From Turnera subulata (Eukaryota > Streptophyta > Magnoliopsida > Malpighiales > Passifloraceae): a stretch of 64,000 nucleotides of DNA. The notes under the pieces were generated by a model. It saw only the letters and a list, made by a program, of their open reading frames with translations, was not told the origin of the DNA and did not search any database. Location of the stretch: contig JAKUCV010001741.1 of the NCBI GenBank assembly GCA_028386065.3, positions 121,750 to 185,749 on the forward strand, in the 5' to 3' direction. Positions 1 to 11,996 of this stretch are shown piece after piece; the stretch's first letter is position 1; every line of letters begins with the position of its first letter. The position numbers and the translations under genes were made by a program.

Positions 1-307
1 GAGAAAAACACATCAAACACTTTCTAGTCTCTAGCTCTCGAAAATTCTGCAGCTAGCACTGCGGTTCGGGAGTGCTCGGGTTAGTGTTCGTGAGACGATT
101 GCTAGCTGGACATCGACGGTTCATGTGGATACCATAGAGGAGCCGGATTTCTTGTCGGGTTCTTGCTGATTCTACACTACAGTTGGGTGAAAGACCTCAA
201 CCAAGCAAGGTACGAAAAATATTGTTATTCGGTTTAGTTAGCTTCACTTGGATCCTCCATAAGTACTGGGTCTTTCCGCTGCATTTTGAATGTCAAGTTT
301 GCATGCC
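1..307. other. Unassigned sequence left of the truncated Copia gag
   Basis: No gene is seen. The stretch does not resemble the end of the Sirevirus 3' LTR at 22700-23754, so it is not the matching 5' LTR. It lies directly before a gag reading frame that starts in the middle of the domain, so a deletion or another insertion has removed the expected 5' LTR, primer-binding site and gag N-terminus. It may be leader or U5-type sequence of another element, but this was not resolved. Confidence 0.4.
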
Positions 308-1763
308 CGGTTACTTACAATAGATACTCGGTTCACTATACTTTGCAACAATCTTGCATCACTTGGCAAAGTGTTGACACATAAAGAAAAAGTTGCAAAA
401 GTTCTTAGGTCACTTCCCAAAGAATGGGAACCTAAAGTGACTGCCATTGAAGAAGCTCAGAATTTAAATTTCCTATCCTATGATGAGCTGATTGGCAAGC
501 TAATTTGTCATGGTGACAAAATTGAACCAAAGAGAAAGGATGTCGTTTTGAAGGTCTAGGAACCAAATGTTGATGATGATAGCGACTCCGATGTGGCTCT
601 TCTTACTAGAAGATTTGCTAGGTACCTTAAGATGAAGAAACAACTCAAAGGGAAGAATCTTAAGGTCACAAAAGCTGAGGAGCCCAAGAAAGATTCTTTG
701 GTGTGTTTTGGTTGCAATCGTCCAGGACATATCAAGTCTGAATGTACTTACCAAAAGAAGGACCGATCTGGTTTTTCAAAAACCAAGGAAAAGAAGGCTA
801 TGGTTGCGTGGGATGATTCGGACTCCTCAAACGATTCTGATGTCGAGGAAGAGACAAATCTATGCTTCATGGCCCAAGAAGATTCTGAGGTAACAGACTC
901 TACTGATCTAAATCTTGATGAATTGCTTGATGCTTTTGAAGAATTGCATGTCAAATATAAGCAAGTAGTTAAGAAAAATAAAAAGTATAAAAAGAAACTT
1001 GACTTGCTTGAATTTGATGAAGAGGCTTATAAGAATGAAAATGAAAAACTTAGACTTACTAATTCTGATGCTATGAAAGTCCGTGAAGATTTAAAAGCTG
1101 AAAAGTTTGCTCTAAAGAATGCTTATGATGAACTTGAAAGTGGATATGTTTGCAAGAATGATTTGTGTAAAGTCCTAGAAAATGAAAAAGGTGTTCTTGA
1201 GAAGCATGTCATTGATATAAAATCTTCTCTAGAGAAGTTCACTAGTAGTACCAACAATCTGAATATGTTGTTAGGACAGCAAAGAAATCCTATGCAGAAA
1301 GAAGGTTTAGGTGCTACACATTTGGTTGCTGAAAAACCAAATCATACTATGCGATTTGTGAAGGTAGAATCTAGTGTGCTATACAAACCTAATACCTCAC
1401 ACCTAAGTAATGATAGGACACACAAGTATGTGAACAACTATGCTTCAGGGACGAGTATGTCAAACCTGGTCGCTAGAAAACCAAATAGAAAGAATATGTC
1501 ATATAGGCCAAATCTGGTTTTTAACAAACCAAATCGTAGAGTGTAGTCACATGGATTTAGAAGAAACACTTATGAATATTCTTCTAGAAAATATATGCAC
1601 ACACATTTTCATGCACCACGTATTACTTGCTATTACTGTGGAAAGAATGGACACGGTATCAAAGCCTGCAGGATTAAAAAGAGAAATGAAAATGTTAGAT
1701 ATGTGTGGGTTTTAAAAGGAACCAAATCTAACCCTACAGGACCCAAATTAGTTTTGGGTACCT
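290..1763 (+). pseudogene. Copia (Sirevirus-like) gag, 5'-truncated
   Basis: This is the nucleocapsid polyprotein region of a Copia retrotransposon, which would package element RNA in cytoplasmic particles. The frame opens within the gag core, with LASLGK and a later RSLPKEWEPKVTAIEEA segment typical of plant Copia gag. A stop at 557-559 interrupts it. It continues in the same frame from 593 with a CX2CX4HX4C zinc knuckle (704-745), then a Lys/Glu-rich stretch of about 130 residues that looks like a coiled coil, a stop at 1544-1546, and a second zinc knuckle in frame (1628-1669). Two knuckles and a long coiled-coil gag C-terminus are features of the Sirevirus/SIRE lineage. The peptide LV(A)xKPN recurs at about 1321, 1466 and 1513. 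The N-terminal part of gag is missing, and the frame shifts before the protease. Confidence 0.8.
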
Positions 1764-1800
1764 AAAATCTAATTGTTTTCTGCAGTTGACAGGGGATGAA

Positions 1801-3506
1801 TAGATCTTAGACAGTGGATGCTCAAGACATATGACAGGAGAAGTATCTATTGTTTCATCCCTAACCATGAAAGACCGAGGAAATGTAACTTTTGGGGGCA
1901 AGTCCAAAAGACAAATTCTCGGGTTTGGTAACATTGACTCTACTCCATCTGTTGAACATGTTTTACTTGTTGATAATCTCAAATATAATCTGCTTAGTGT
2001 CAGTCAACTCTATGATAAGGGTTTTAAAGTCACTTTTGAATCTTCTAAATGCTTAGTTAGTTCAGTAGATGAAGATGTGGTTTTTACTGGTACCAGAAAA
2101 GGGAATATCTACTCTATTTCATTTGATAATGCTACTAACTCTGAGCTTAAGTGTTTAAGTGCAAGAACAGAAACACCAACCTTGTGGCACAAAAGGCTAG
2201 GGCATGCCAACTTGGACCTCGTCTCTAGATTATCAAGCAAGATGTTGGTGAACGGATTACCCGCACTAAAATATATAAAAGATGCTACATATCGTGCATG
2301 TCAGCTCGGTAAACAGGTTAAAAGTTCCTTTAAACCTAAGCATGCTATTTCTACATCTAGACCTCTCAAATTGCTGCATATGGATTTATTTGGACCTATG
2401 AGAACCATGAGTATAGGTAGTAAAAGATATGTTCATGTCATTGTTGATGATTACTCAAGATATACATGGGTTATATTTCTTCCTCAAGGATCGTGCATGT
2501 GATGAGTTTAGTACTCTTGTTAGACGATTAAAAAATGAAAAAGGATATAAAATTTAAAAAATAAGAAGTGATCATGAAGGAGAATTTGATAATCTTGCCT
2601 TCAATTATTTCTGTGAGCAAAGTGGCATAGTACATACTTTCTCGACTCCAAGAACACCTCAACAAAATGGAGTTGTTGAAAGGAAGTATCGAACTTTGCA
2701 AGAAATGGCTAGAACTATGCTTAATGAGCATAAGTTACCAGAATATTTCTTGGCAGAGGGTGTGAACACAGCGTGCTACATTTGAAATAGAGTCTCAATA
2801 CGTCCTATAATTGAAAAGATACCCTATGAGATTTGGTATGAGAAGAAACCAAATATTTCTTACTTTCGGGTCTTTGGGTCTAAATGTTATATTCTGAATA
2901 CAAAGGATAACCTTGATAATTTTAATGCAAAATCGGTTGATGGAATTTTTCTTGGCTATTCTACAACCAGTAAAGCTTATCGTGTCTATAACAAGATAAA
3001 TATAGTTGTTGAAGAAACCACACATGTTGTATTTGATGAAACTGACCCGTGTGATCCAAGTGTTGAAGAAGATGCAGATGTTACTCATGATGCTCAACCA
3101 CAGATTATTAACATTGATATCCCATCTGATGAAAAAGATGATGAACTACCTGTATTGGTTCCACAAGATGCATCACAACAACAACATGACAATCTGCTTG
3201 ATCTGGTTGCGGAAAAACCAAATGTCACTACACAAGCTTCAACTTCACAACGCACTCCTCAAAATATCAGAGCACCTAGAGGACTCTCAACTGATGCTAT
3301 TCTTGGTGATATCACCAGAGGAGTAACTACAAGGTCATCCATGCGGAATGTGAACACATACCTTGCATTCTTATCACAAATTGAGCCCAAGAATACACAT
3401 GATGCTATCCAAGATAAATGTTGGGTCAATACAATGCAAGAGAACTGAATCAGTTCAAAAGAAGTGTGGTGTGGGAGCTGGTATCCAGACCTTCTGAACA
3501 CCCAGT
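1801..3506 (+). pseudogene. Copia (Sirevirus-like) pol, 5' half: protease, GAG-pre-integrase, integrase
   Basis: This is the first half of a Copia polyprotein. The aspartic protease active site reads LDSGCSRHMTG, with the catalytic Asp at 1810-1812, just after an in-frame TAG at 1801. A GAG-pre-integrase segment follows (LWHKRLGHANLDLVSRL), then the integrase core with HMDLFGPM, VDDYSRYTWV, SDHEGEF and the TPQQNGVVERK signature. Together these give the DDE-type integrase catalytic residues. The frame shifts near 2490 and again near 3440, and stops lie near 2555 and 2784. The reading breaks off in the pre-RT segment VWELVSRPSEHPV, where the Athila element inserted at 3507. The same protein resumes at 17783. 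The copy is not functional. Confidence 0.85.
3502..3506. repeat. Target-site duplication CCAGT, left copy
   Basis: The five bases CCAGT directly precede the TG of the Athila 5' LTR and recur directly after the CA of the 3' LTR at 17778-17782. Removing the element and one copy restores the Copia reading ..HPV-IGTKW.. across the break. This fixes both the insertion point and the order of insertion. Confidence 0.93.
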
Positions 3507-5630
3507 TGATGCATGTGAAATATGCATAGTTTAAGGCATAATTTTGGACGCAAATTGTTCTAAATTCATTATGATTATATGCCTCCTATGCAATATTCCA
3601 CTATATTCCTCCAATTTCCATCCCTTACTGTATGATTAGCGATTTCAGGTGCATTTAAATCAATTCAAGAGGATTTTATTGAAGAATGTGAAGATACAGC
3701 ATCAGCCACAGCATGAGCCTGTTGCAGAACCCTTGAGCCTGTCCCTGAGGCTGTTATTCATCGAGAATTCAATTGAAGGATTCAAACCACCTTCAAATCA
3801 CAAGATTTCCACTGAAGATCGTTTCCCTCACTTTAATCCAAGAAGTCCTCATGACACCTCATCATCGGCAGAAGAAGCAGAAGTCAATTGAAAGGAAAGT
3901 TGGAGAAGAACTGCAACAGCATCAGCCACAACATCAGCCTGTGCGCCCTGCAAACCCAAAAATTTGCAGAAGGAATATAAAATTTACACCACTTGCACCA
4001 CCTGCTCCACCAACATAAACAAACATTCTCCAGACGTCCCAGAGCACTTTCCAAGGAAAAAGGAATAGGCACATGCCACTCAGAGGGAATCCACCGTAAA
4101 GAACATTTATCCTCTACAAAGGGGCACCTTGGAACTTACAATCCACCAATCAACTTGCTGCCCATCACGCCTATCCTGACAACACACGCTGGAAAACTGA
4201 CGAGTCAACTTGCCCAAACGCCCATACTTTCCAGCAAGTTAGGAGGAAGAAGAACAGGAGAGTTGCACCTACAAAAAAGGAAAGGAGAAGACACCAGAGG
4301 GGGGGAATCCCATCGACAAAGACACCCCTCAAACTTACAGAATTCCTGGAACAAAGGTGGGACCCAGAAACACCAAGGGTCCAAGGGAAACACGATTCTG
4401 CGGCCTTTCTGGGCAGTAATCGTGTTGTCCCTAACCTCCAGATTGTCCAAAACCACTATGCCATTCCATACTTCCATTTGTTTTGTAATTTTGATTATGA
4501 ACTAAACAACCCCTTCTTAGGTTGAAGGGGTGAACATGTCTTTGATTTTAATGCAATAGATTGCTCGCATTTTGTTCTTAACCAGTCTTTCTTATTTTGG
4601 TTGTTGCAAACTTACACCATGTCTGAGTCTTGATCAAACCCATGCATGATTACAAGTGGCTAGGTGAAGGATCGAAAGGAGAAACCTTAGCCACTGGAAC
4701 AACATCAACCAGCCCTTAGTTTTTAGCTTTTAATGAGAATTAGAAACTAAAAGAGGAACTAGCCTCAACACCTCTTAAACCCCTGAGTTTGACCTATGCG
4801 AGAGCATTAGGAATGTGAGAACCATGGGAGGCACCTATGAGCGAAAGCAAATGGGTGCAGTATAGGTTGAGAGCGCCTCCAAGAACTGATTTTATTAATT
4901 AACTTTTTTGCTGTTAACAGCCTCGGCCTGTACACAGCACAACATCAGTTTGTGCCTAGTACAGCCTCAGTCTGTGACAGCATAGTTAGAAAGATAACAC
5001 AATTCCTAATTTGATTCTTGATTGACTATTGGGCAGAATCCTATTAATTTAGTAGCAGCCTGGCGAAGGACCGAAAGGAGAAGCCAGGTGTGCTAGACCA
5101 ACAATAGTCAGCCTTCACTCCTTAGCCATTCGAAAGAAGATAGGGAGAGACTGTGGGTATTAGCACCAACATTAAACTTCATCCTTAAGTAGACATTTAC
5201 TCTAGTGACAGGGGGTAGATGGAAGCTTAGGGAACTATTGATAAGATCAAAAGTCGTTGATAGTACTTTAGGTTGGGAGCCCCTTCAAGACATCTCATTA
5301 GTCACAGCTTCAACCACAGGCTCAGCCGGTGACTGAGGTTGTCGAGCAATTTATATGTATAAAACAGGACATGTGAGCCCCGGATGCCTAAGAATCCACC
5401 AAAAATGATACCTTCATCATTTAATTAGCTGTTACATTTATCTTTCCTGCCTAGTTTAGATTTTAACCATCATTCACCCAAATCCATCCTTATTTAATTG
5501 TTTTCGAGCCTAGTTCGTCTTAAATTGAAAGGAAACAGACTCAACCCAGTCCCTGTGGATACGACCTTGATAGAATACTACCATAACCCTGTGCACTTGC
5601 AGGAACCTACGTTGCAGATAGACAACATCA
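3507..5630 (+). repeat. Athila element 5' LTR
   Basis: This 2124-bp direct repeat of 15664-17777 starts TG and ends CA. It carries no gene; short reading frames here also occur in the other LTR and are not supported. It contains several copies of a CAGCCTG/CAGGCTG motif, for example around 3700-3770, 4915-4985 and 5316-5330. Confidence 0.93.
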
Positions 5631-5636
5631 AGTTTT

Positions 5637-5654
5637 TGGCGCTGTTGCTGGGGA
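5637..5654 (+). other. Primer-binding site, tRNA-Asp type
   Basis: TGGCGCTGTTGCTGGGGA lies 6 nt after the 5' LTR. It matches the known plant tRNA-Asp primer site (TGGCGCCGTTGCCGGGGA) at 16 of 18 positions; both differences are C to T. This primer type is common in Athila/Tat-clade Gypsy elements. Confidence 0.85.
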
Positions 5655-5851
5655 CTGGCGCTTGATTCTTTTACTTTTTTATTTCTGACTAATTAGGCTT
5701 TTTTTTACTTACCCCTTTCTTTTTCCAAGTTGGAGTTTTCAGGTGGTGCATGCCCCAAACTAGGAGCAAGAAGCCATCTCTAACCTTCCACTAGGAGATT
5801 GAAAGGACAGCTCGTGAGTTTCGCAAGAATAGCAAGCAGAAACAATAAAAT

Positions 5852-6930
5852 ATGGCGAACAGACACAACGAAGGAGCACACCCAGAGGTTGAACAGGCTC
5901 AGCCTGTGCGACCTTACATCCCCATGTCACAGCTCCTATAACCACTCACCACCATCATCCACAACAGCATAGCCATCCCAGATGTCGACGCCCCCTATAA
6001 AATCAAAACAAACCTGCTCAGCATGTTGGAAAGGCGCACATTTGGAGGCTTGCCCTCGGAGGATCCAAACTCACTTTTGCAGAATTTTTTGCGGGTGTGC
6101 AGTATTGTGAACATAGCAGGGATGACCAAGGAGCAGCTGTACATGAGAGTGTTGCCATTCTCACTCAGAGATGCAGCATTCGAGTGGCTCAACAACCATG
6201 AGGCAGGCCACTTTACTGACTGAGACAGTTTAGTCAGAGCCTTCCTGAAGGAATATCATCCATCAAGCAAGGCTACAAACCAGAGGCAGTAGCTCATCGG
6301 CTTTTCCCAGCGCTATGATGAATTAATCCGTGATGCTTGGGAGCGATTCAAGGGATTACTAAGGAGAATACCAAACCACAGAATCGATGAGGCCGTACAA
6401 CTTGAATAATTCTACTGCGGCCTGAGTGATGAAGACCAGAAAACTTTGGACAAAATGGCCAATGGTTCATTTCTGGACAAAGACTACAATGATGGAGTAA
6501 CCATCCTTGAAGCTCTGTCCAAGAGGAAAACTCAAATCAGGGGAGTCAAAGCCTCTGGAATAATTGGAGTAGACAGAGTAACAAAGCTAGAGGTAGAGAT
6601 AGAAGCCCTCAGGAAGCAATTAGGGGCTGCTCACGTCAAGGCAACCACATCCACAGCCTCAGACTGTGAAGGATGTAGGGGACCTCACAACACATCCAGT
6701 TGTCCCCTCTTCACCGAATGTGATTCTGAACAGGCTCACTACATCCAACAGAGGCAAGGACAGTATGGAAACACTTACAATCCTTCTTGGAGGAATCATC
6801 CAAATTTCTCCTAGAAGGCACCAAATGAAGAGAGAAGTCCACCACAGCCCCAATTCCAGCGACAAAATCAATGAGGACAGCCCCAATACCAAAGACAGAA
6901 CCAAGGGGACAGCAAGGCAACAACACCGAT
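5852..6930 (+). pseudogene. Athila gag, interrupted by stop codons
   Basis: This is the capsid/nucleocapsid region. The ATG at 5852 opens MANRHNEGAHPEVEQAQPV; the first stop comes near 5939 (TAA) and further stops lie at 6221, near 6288 and near 6407. All are in one frame, and the residues between them read as a continuous Athila gag: FGGLPSEDPN, RVLPFSLRDAAFEWL, AWERFKGLLRR and a degenerate FYCGLSD block. A compact zinc-knuckle motif CEGCRGPHNTSSC (CX2CX3HX4C) lies near 6669-6707. The frame runs on to about 6925 with Q-rich repeats (QPQFQRQNQ), then a frameshift moves reading into the pol frame. The palindrome ACAGGCTCAGCCTGT lies within the coding sequence at 5893-5907. Confidence 0.8.
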
Positions 6931-7911
6931 ATGATAAGCATGCTGCAGTCCATCTTGGAGAACCAGAATAAGATGAGTGAAGAAATTAGTCAAATCAAAT
7001 CCCACAACAGAATCCTCGAAAATCAAATTGCTCAACAAGCCTCTATGTCCACTAATCAGCAAGGAGCCCTTCCAGAGAAACCAATAGAGAATCCAAGAAA
7101 TGAGCATTGCAAAGCTGTAGCACTTCGCAGTAGGAAGGAATTAAGGGGCACAACACCAAGACAGCCTGATGCTGTGGATCAGACAGCATCAACATCCAAC
7201 CCAGGGCAAATAGCACAGACACAGGCAGAGTCTGTGGGTGAGCCTGTAAGCACTAAGAAAGCTGAGAAACAACCCCAGACTGTCCGACCCTATCAGCCAC
7301 CTCTGCCATATCCAGAAGTGTACCTCAAGTCCAAACTAGAAAAGCAATTTAGTAAGTTTAAAGAGATGCTAAATAAGCTTTATGTTAATGTTCCCTTTAG
7401 TGATGTGGTTACACAGATGCCGTCATATGCCAAGTTCCTCAAGGACATCTTGACCAAGAAAAGAACCATTGACAACATCGAGATAATAGCCATGACAGCC
7501 TAGGGGAGTGCCCTCATTCAGCACCATCCGCCCAGAAAATGCTCAGACCCAGGAAGCTTTACAATCCCTCTAAACATCGGGGACAAGAAGATTGAGAGAG
7601 CCCTATGCGATTTAGGAGCCAGTGTCAGCCTGTTGTCGCTCTCCATCACTTAGAACCTGAACCTTGGGGACATCAAACCCACAATGATGACAATCCAGCT
7701 AGCAGACCAATCACTTGTATATCCTGTGGGAGTGCTGGAAGATGTTCCAGTCAAGGTTGGCAACTTTTACATCCCGGTAGATTTTGTGGTGATGAATATG
7801 ACCGAGGATGAGAAGACACCCATCATTTTGGAGCATCCCTTCTTAGCTACAGCAGGAGCTATGATTGATTGTGCAAATGGAACATTGACACTATGACTAG
7901 GAGAAGATACA
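6931..7911 (+). pseudogene. Athila gag-pol linker and aspartic protease
   Basis: The frame used by pol begins here with MISMLQSILENQNKMSEEIS, a coiled-coil-like segment, followed by the conserved EHCKAVALRSRKEL block that precedes protease in Athila elements. The protease follows with IPLNIGDKKIERALCDLGAS; D-L-G replaces the usual D-T/S-G, as is normal for this lineage. A second conserved segment is NMTEDEKTPIILEHPFLATA, a degenerate form of the usual ILGRPFLAT. Nonsense codons sit at 7501-7503, near 7651 and at 7894-7896, with no frameshift between this segment and the RT. Confidence 0.8.
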
Positions 7912-10089
7912 GTGGAGTTCAATGTCCAGAAGGTGCAAAGAATAGAGTTTGGAACAGGACAGTGCTGCATGGTTGATGCTATACCAGACCCTATTGATGC
8001 ACTTGTCAAGCCATCTCAACTGATGGAGACACATGAGGATGAATTGCTAGGTTGCCTAGTCAATGGGCTCATAGATGGAGATGAGACAGCTCTGCAACAG
8101 GTGGAAAAATTCCTGGCAGAAGAAACTGTGCCTGAAATTGACAAACAGGCTCATACTGTGGACAAACAGGCTCATGCTGTAGATCAACAGGCTGAGTCTG
8201 TCACAGAGTCTGTTTGCAACCCAGAACCAGAATCCGATGCACCAAGGGTAGAAATGAAACCTCTACCACCCAAACTCAGGTATTTCTACTTAGACACTGA
8301 CAATTCCTCATTTCCCATCATTATTGGAGCTGACCTTTCACAGGAGGAAGAAGAAATAGTGTGCACGGTAGTCAACAAACACCGCAAGGTAATGGGATAT
8401 ACCATTGATAATCTGACAGGTATCAGTCCTATTCTTTGTATGCATCGCATTCTTTTGGAAGAAAACTGCAAACCCATAGTAGAACCACAGAGGAGACTGA
8501 ATGAAAATATGAAGGAAGTGGTTAAAAAGGAAATTTTGAAGTTACTTGATGCTGGAATAATTTATCCAATTTCAGATAGTCCTTGGGTTAGTACAGTACA
8601 TGTGGTGCCTAAAAAGGGAGGTATGATAGTAGTAAAGAATGAAAAAGAAGAACTCATACCAACTAGGACTGTCACAGGTTGGAGGATGTGCATAGACTAT
8701 AGAAAACTCAATAAGGCCACTAGAAAAGATCATTTTCCTTTGCCCTTCATAGACCAGATATTAGAGAGACTTGCCAAGCACACACGTTTTTGTTACTTAG
8801 ATGGATATTCTGGATTTTTCCAGATCCCAATCCACCCAGGTGATCAGGAGAAAACAACATTTACATGCCCCTACGGCACATTTGCATATAGGCGTATGCC
8901 ATTCTGCCTGTGTAATGCACCAGCCACCTTTCAGCGTTGCATGATGGCCTTCTTCCATGATTTGATCGAGCACATAATGGAGGTATTTATGGATGACTTC
9001 TCTGTTTATGGCACTTCTTTTGATCTCAGCTTGGCTAACCTTGAAACAGTGCTTGGACGGTGTGAGGCTGTGAACCTAGTACTAAACTGGGAAAAATGCT
9101 ATTTTATGGTTGCAGAAGGTATTGTACTTGGACATAAAATCTCAGGACGAGGTATAGAGGTGGATGAAGCTAAGATTGATGTTATTGAAAAACTTCCACC
9201 TCCAACCTTTGTTAAGGAAATTCGGGCTTTTCTTGGTCATGCAGGCTTTTACAGGCGCTTTATTAAGGATTTTTCAAAGATTGCAAAACCTTTGACAAAT
9301 CTCCTTAGTAAGGACGCCGAATTTGTATTTGATGATTCTTGTCTAAATGCATTTAACAGAATTAAGGCCGTATTGACCACAGCCCTAATCATCCAGACCC
9401 CAGATTGGTGTCAGCCCTTTGAAATCATGTGTGATGCAAGCGACCATGCAGTATGGGTTGTGCTGGGGCAGAAAAAAGACAACAAGCTTCATGCCATATA
9501 CTATGCAAGTCGCACTCTGGATGAAGCACAGATCAATTATGCCATAATTGAGAAAGAGCTTCTGGCAGTAGTCTTTGAAATTAGAAAGTTTCGAGCATAC
9601 TTGCTGGGATCTAAGGTCATCATCCACACTGACCATTCGGCATTGAAGTACTTGTTGACCAAGAAGGAGACCAAGCCAAGACTTCCTAGGTGGATCCTAC
9701 AGCTCCAAGAATTTGACCTGGAGATTCGAGACAAGAATAGCACTGAGAATATGGTAGCTGACCATCTTTCCAGATTGCCTCCAAACCACATGCCAAGGGA
9801 CCACGTACCTATTGATGATCATCTCCCAGACGACAGCGTCATTGCAACAATTCACAGTGTCAGTCACAGGCTGATGCCGTGGTACATAGAAATTGTCAAT
9901 TTCTTGGCCTGTGGAGCTCTTCCACTAGATCTCAGCTATTCACAGCGAAAGAAGTTCTTCTCTGACATGAAGAACTACCTCTGGGATGAGCCCCTATTGT
10001 TCAGAAGATGCGGAGATGGTATAATCAGACGGTGCATTCCTGAGGAGGAGGTAGAACAAGTTCTGTATACTTGCCATAATACACAATAA
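7912..10089 (+). pseudogene. Athila reverse transcriptase and RNase H
   Basis: This is a 725-codon open stretch, the best-preserved part of the element. RT blocks are in order: [14 protein letters not shown], the Athila-specific insertion [65 protein letters not shown] and the catalytic [10 protein letters not shown] (FMDD form of YXDD). RNase H follows with [28 protein letters not shown] and [12 protein letters not shown]. After that come a tether to integrase and the start of its HHCC region. The product would copy element RNA into cDNA in virus-like particles. PFCLC replaces the usual PFGLC, a change next to the RT core. The frame ends at TAA 10087-10089, which one transition from CAA explains; the same frame continues into integrase. 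Confidence 0.9.
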
Positions 10090-11166
10090 GGGGGACACCA
10101 TGGCGCAACCAGAACAACATCCAAAGTATTGCAAGCTGGCCTACATTGGCCTACCCTATTTAAGGATGCACGCAATTGGGTAGTGGCATGCAAGGAGTGC
10201 CAGCACACAGGGAACATCTCAAGAAGACAGGAAATGCCACAGCAAGCAATTTTGGAAGTGGAGCTATTCGATGTTCGGGGAATAGACTTCATGGGACCAT
10301 TCCCGAGTTCTTATGGGAACAATTTTATCTTGGTGGTTGTTGACTATGTCTCTAAATGGGTAGAGGCCGTTGCCTCCCCGACCAATGATGCCAAGACAGT
10401 GACAAGGTTCCTGAAGAAACACATCTTTACCCGGTTTGGCACCCCAAGAGCACTAATTAGTGATGGAGGAACCCATTTTTGCAACCGCCAGTTTGAAGCT
10501 CTCCTCAGAAAGTATGGGATCAGACACAAGGTAGCCACTCCCTACCATCCTCAAACAAATGGCCAAATGGAGGTGACTAACAGAGAAATAAAAAAGATCC
10601 TAGAGAAGACAGTAGGACCATCACGCAAGGACTGGGCAGCAAAACTCGATGATGCTCTGTGGGCATACCGCACAGCCTACAAGGCACCCATAGGCACCAC
10701 CCCATACCGCCTTGTATTTGGGAAAGCCTGTCATTTGCCTGTGGAGCTTGAGCACAAAGCATATTGGGCTATTAAGGCTCTGAACTTTGACATACAGGCT
10801 ATATGAGAACAGAGGCTGTTGCAATTGAATGAGCTGGACGAGTTGAGGCTATATGCATACGAAAATGCAAAACTGTACAAGGAGAGAATAAAGAAGTGGC
10901 ATGACAGCAGTATACAACCTCGGAAATTCAAAGAAGGAGATCAAGTCCTCCTCTACAACTCTCGCCTGAAGCTCTTCCCTGGAAAGCTTCGATCAAGATG
11001 GTTTGGCCCCTTCACAGTGTCATGTTGTTACCCTCATGGGGCTGTGGAAATCTATAATGAGAAGACACAACCATTCAAGGTTAACAGGCATAGACTGAAG
11101 CTGTATCACACAAGGACCGATGAGTATCAGGAGACCCAAGTGCTCCATGATCCACCTTCCACCTAG
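10090..11166 (+). pseudogene. Athila integrase
   Basis: This continues the pol frame. The zinc-binding segment ends CKECQHTGN. The core then reads [42 protein letters not shown] and [21 protein letters not shown], giving D, D and E catalytic positions. The C-terminus has [24 protein letters not shown] and then [25 protein letters not shown], the DNA-binding/SH3-like tail that ends most Gypsy integrases. A TGA at 10804-10806 interrupts the frame, and TAG at 11164-11166 is the natural end. No frameshift is seen from about 6931 to here (4.2 kb); only point nonsense changes occur. Confidence 0.88.
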
Positions 11167-11996
11167 TAAAGCAAGATGGAGTCCAGCTAAAAGACATTAA
11201 AGAAGCACACACTTGGGTAACACCAAGTGCCGTAAATTTTCAATTTCTTTTGCTTTTCATTTGGTTATTTTTGTTCTTTTTGTGTGTTTCTTTTATTTTT
11301 AATCAATCAGGTGCTGAAATTTGATGGAAAAGGAAATCACAGAGTTAGAGATTCGTCAGGGAAGTCCTTCTATACCCTTCTTGATGATAAGTCTTCTTCA
11401 TTTCTTTGCAAAAAGGGATTTTTTAGGCTTGCACAGGCTCACACAGGCTGAGCCTATGACGAATTTCCACAACACCCTAACACCTCATTTGATAATCTCT
11501 TGCGTTTAGGGAATCTCTAGAATTAGGGAAGATCCGAATATGTAGGACTAGGACTAGGTTCTCTACTGAAAAAAAAAACTTCTTCTTGCGCGCACTAACT
11601 CTAAAACTGGGACAGCATGAGCAACAGGCTCAGCCTGTTGTAGCCATTCTGCCCATAGCAATAGAGAATATGGAAGTTTTGCCTTAAACACGTCATAACA
11701 CAATTACCCAGTAGGATTGTTTCTTCTCCCATCCACGTGTCATTCATACTAAGGGATACAACACTCGACCAAAAGGGGGCACATAACTGACACTTTGGGC
11801 GGCAACAAATAATTACCAGCAGACATAACCCTTCGCATTCCCACCCTCTCAACGTCTCTGAACAGGCATTAATTGCCTATAAAAGACAACCCCTACCCTT
11901 CCCTTCTCTACTTCATCTTCCTCCTCCAAAATCTACCGCTGCAACCCTTCGTCCACAACCATCGCTGCCTACCACCAACACCTTCCCCACTCCACC
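11167..11996. other. Athila spacer between pol and the third ORF
   Basis: No gene is seen in about 830 bp. It contains pyrimidine-rich stretches and two copies of the element's inverted motif, a degenerate one at 11443-11457 and a perfect ACAGGCTCAGCCTGT at 11624-11638. TATAAAAG at about 11879 followed by CT-rich leader-like sequence before the next ATG could be a separate promoter for the third ORF; this is inference. Confidence 0.4.

Noticed and set aside
8145..8201. CRISPR-like regular repeats
   Set aside because: Three 15-nt repeats in a eukaryotic pol linker are an in-frame tandem repeat; there are no spacers or cas genes.
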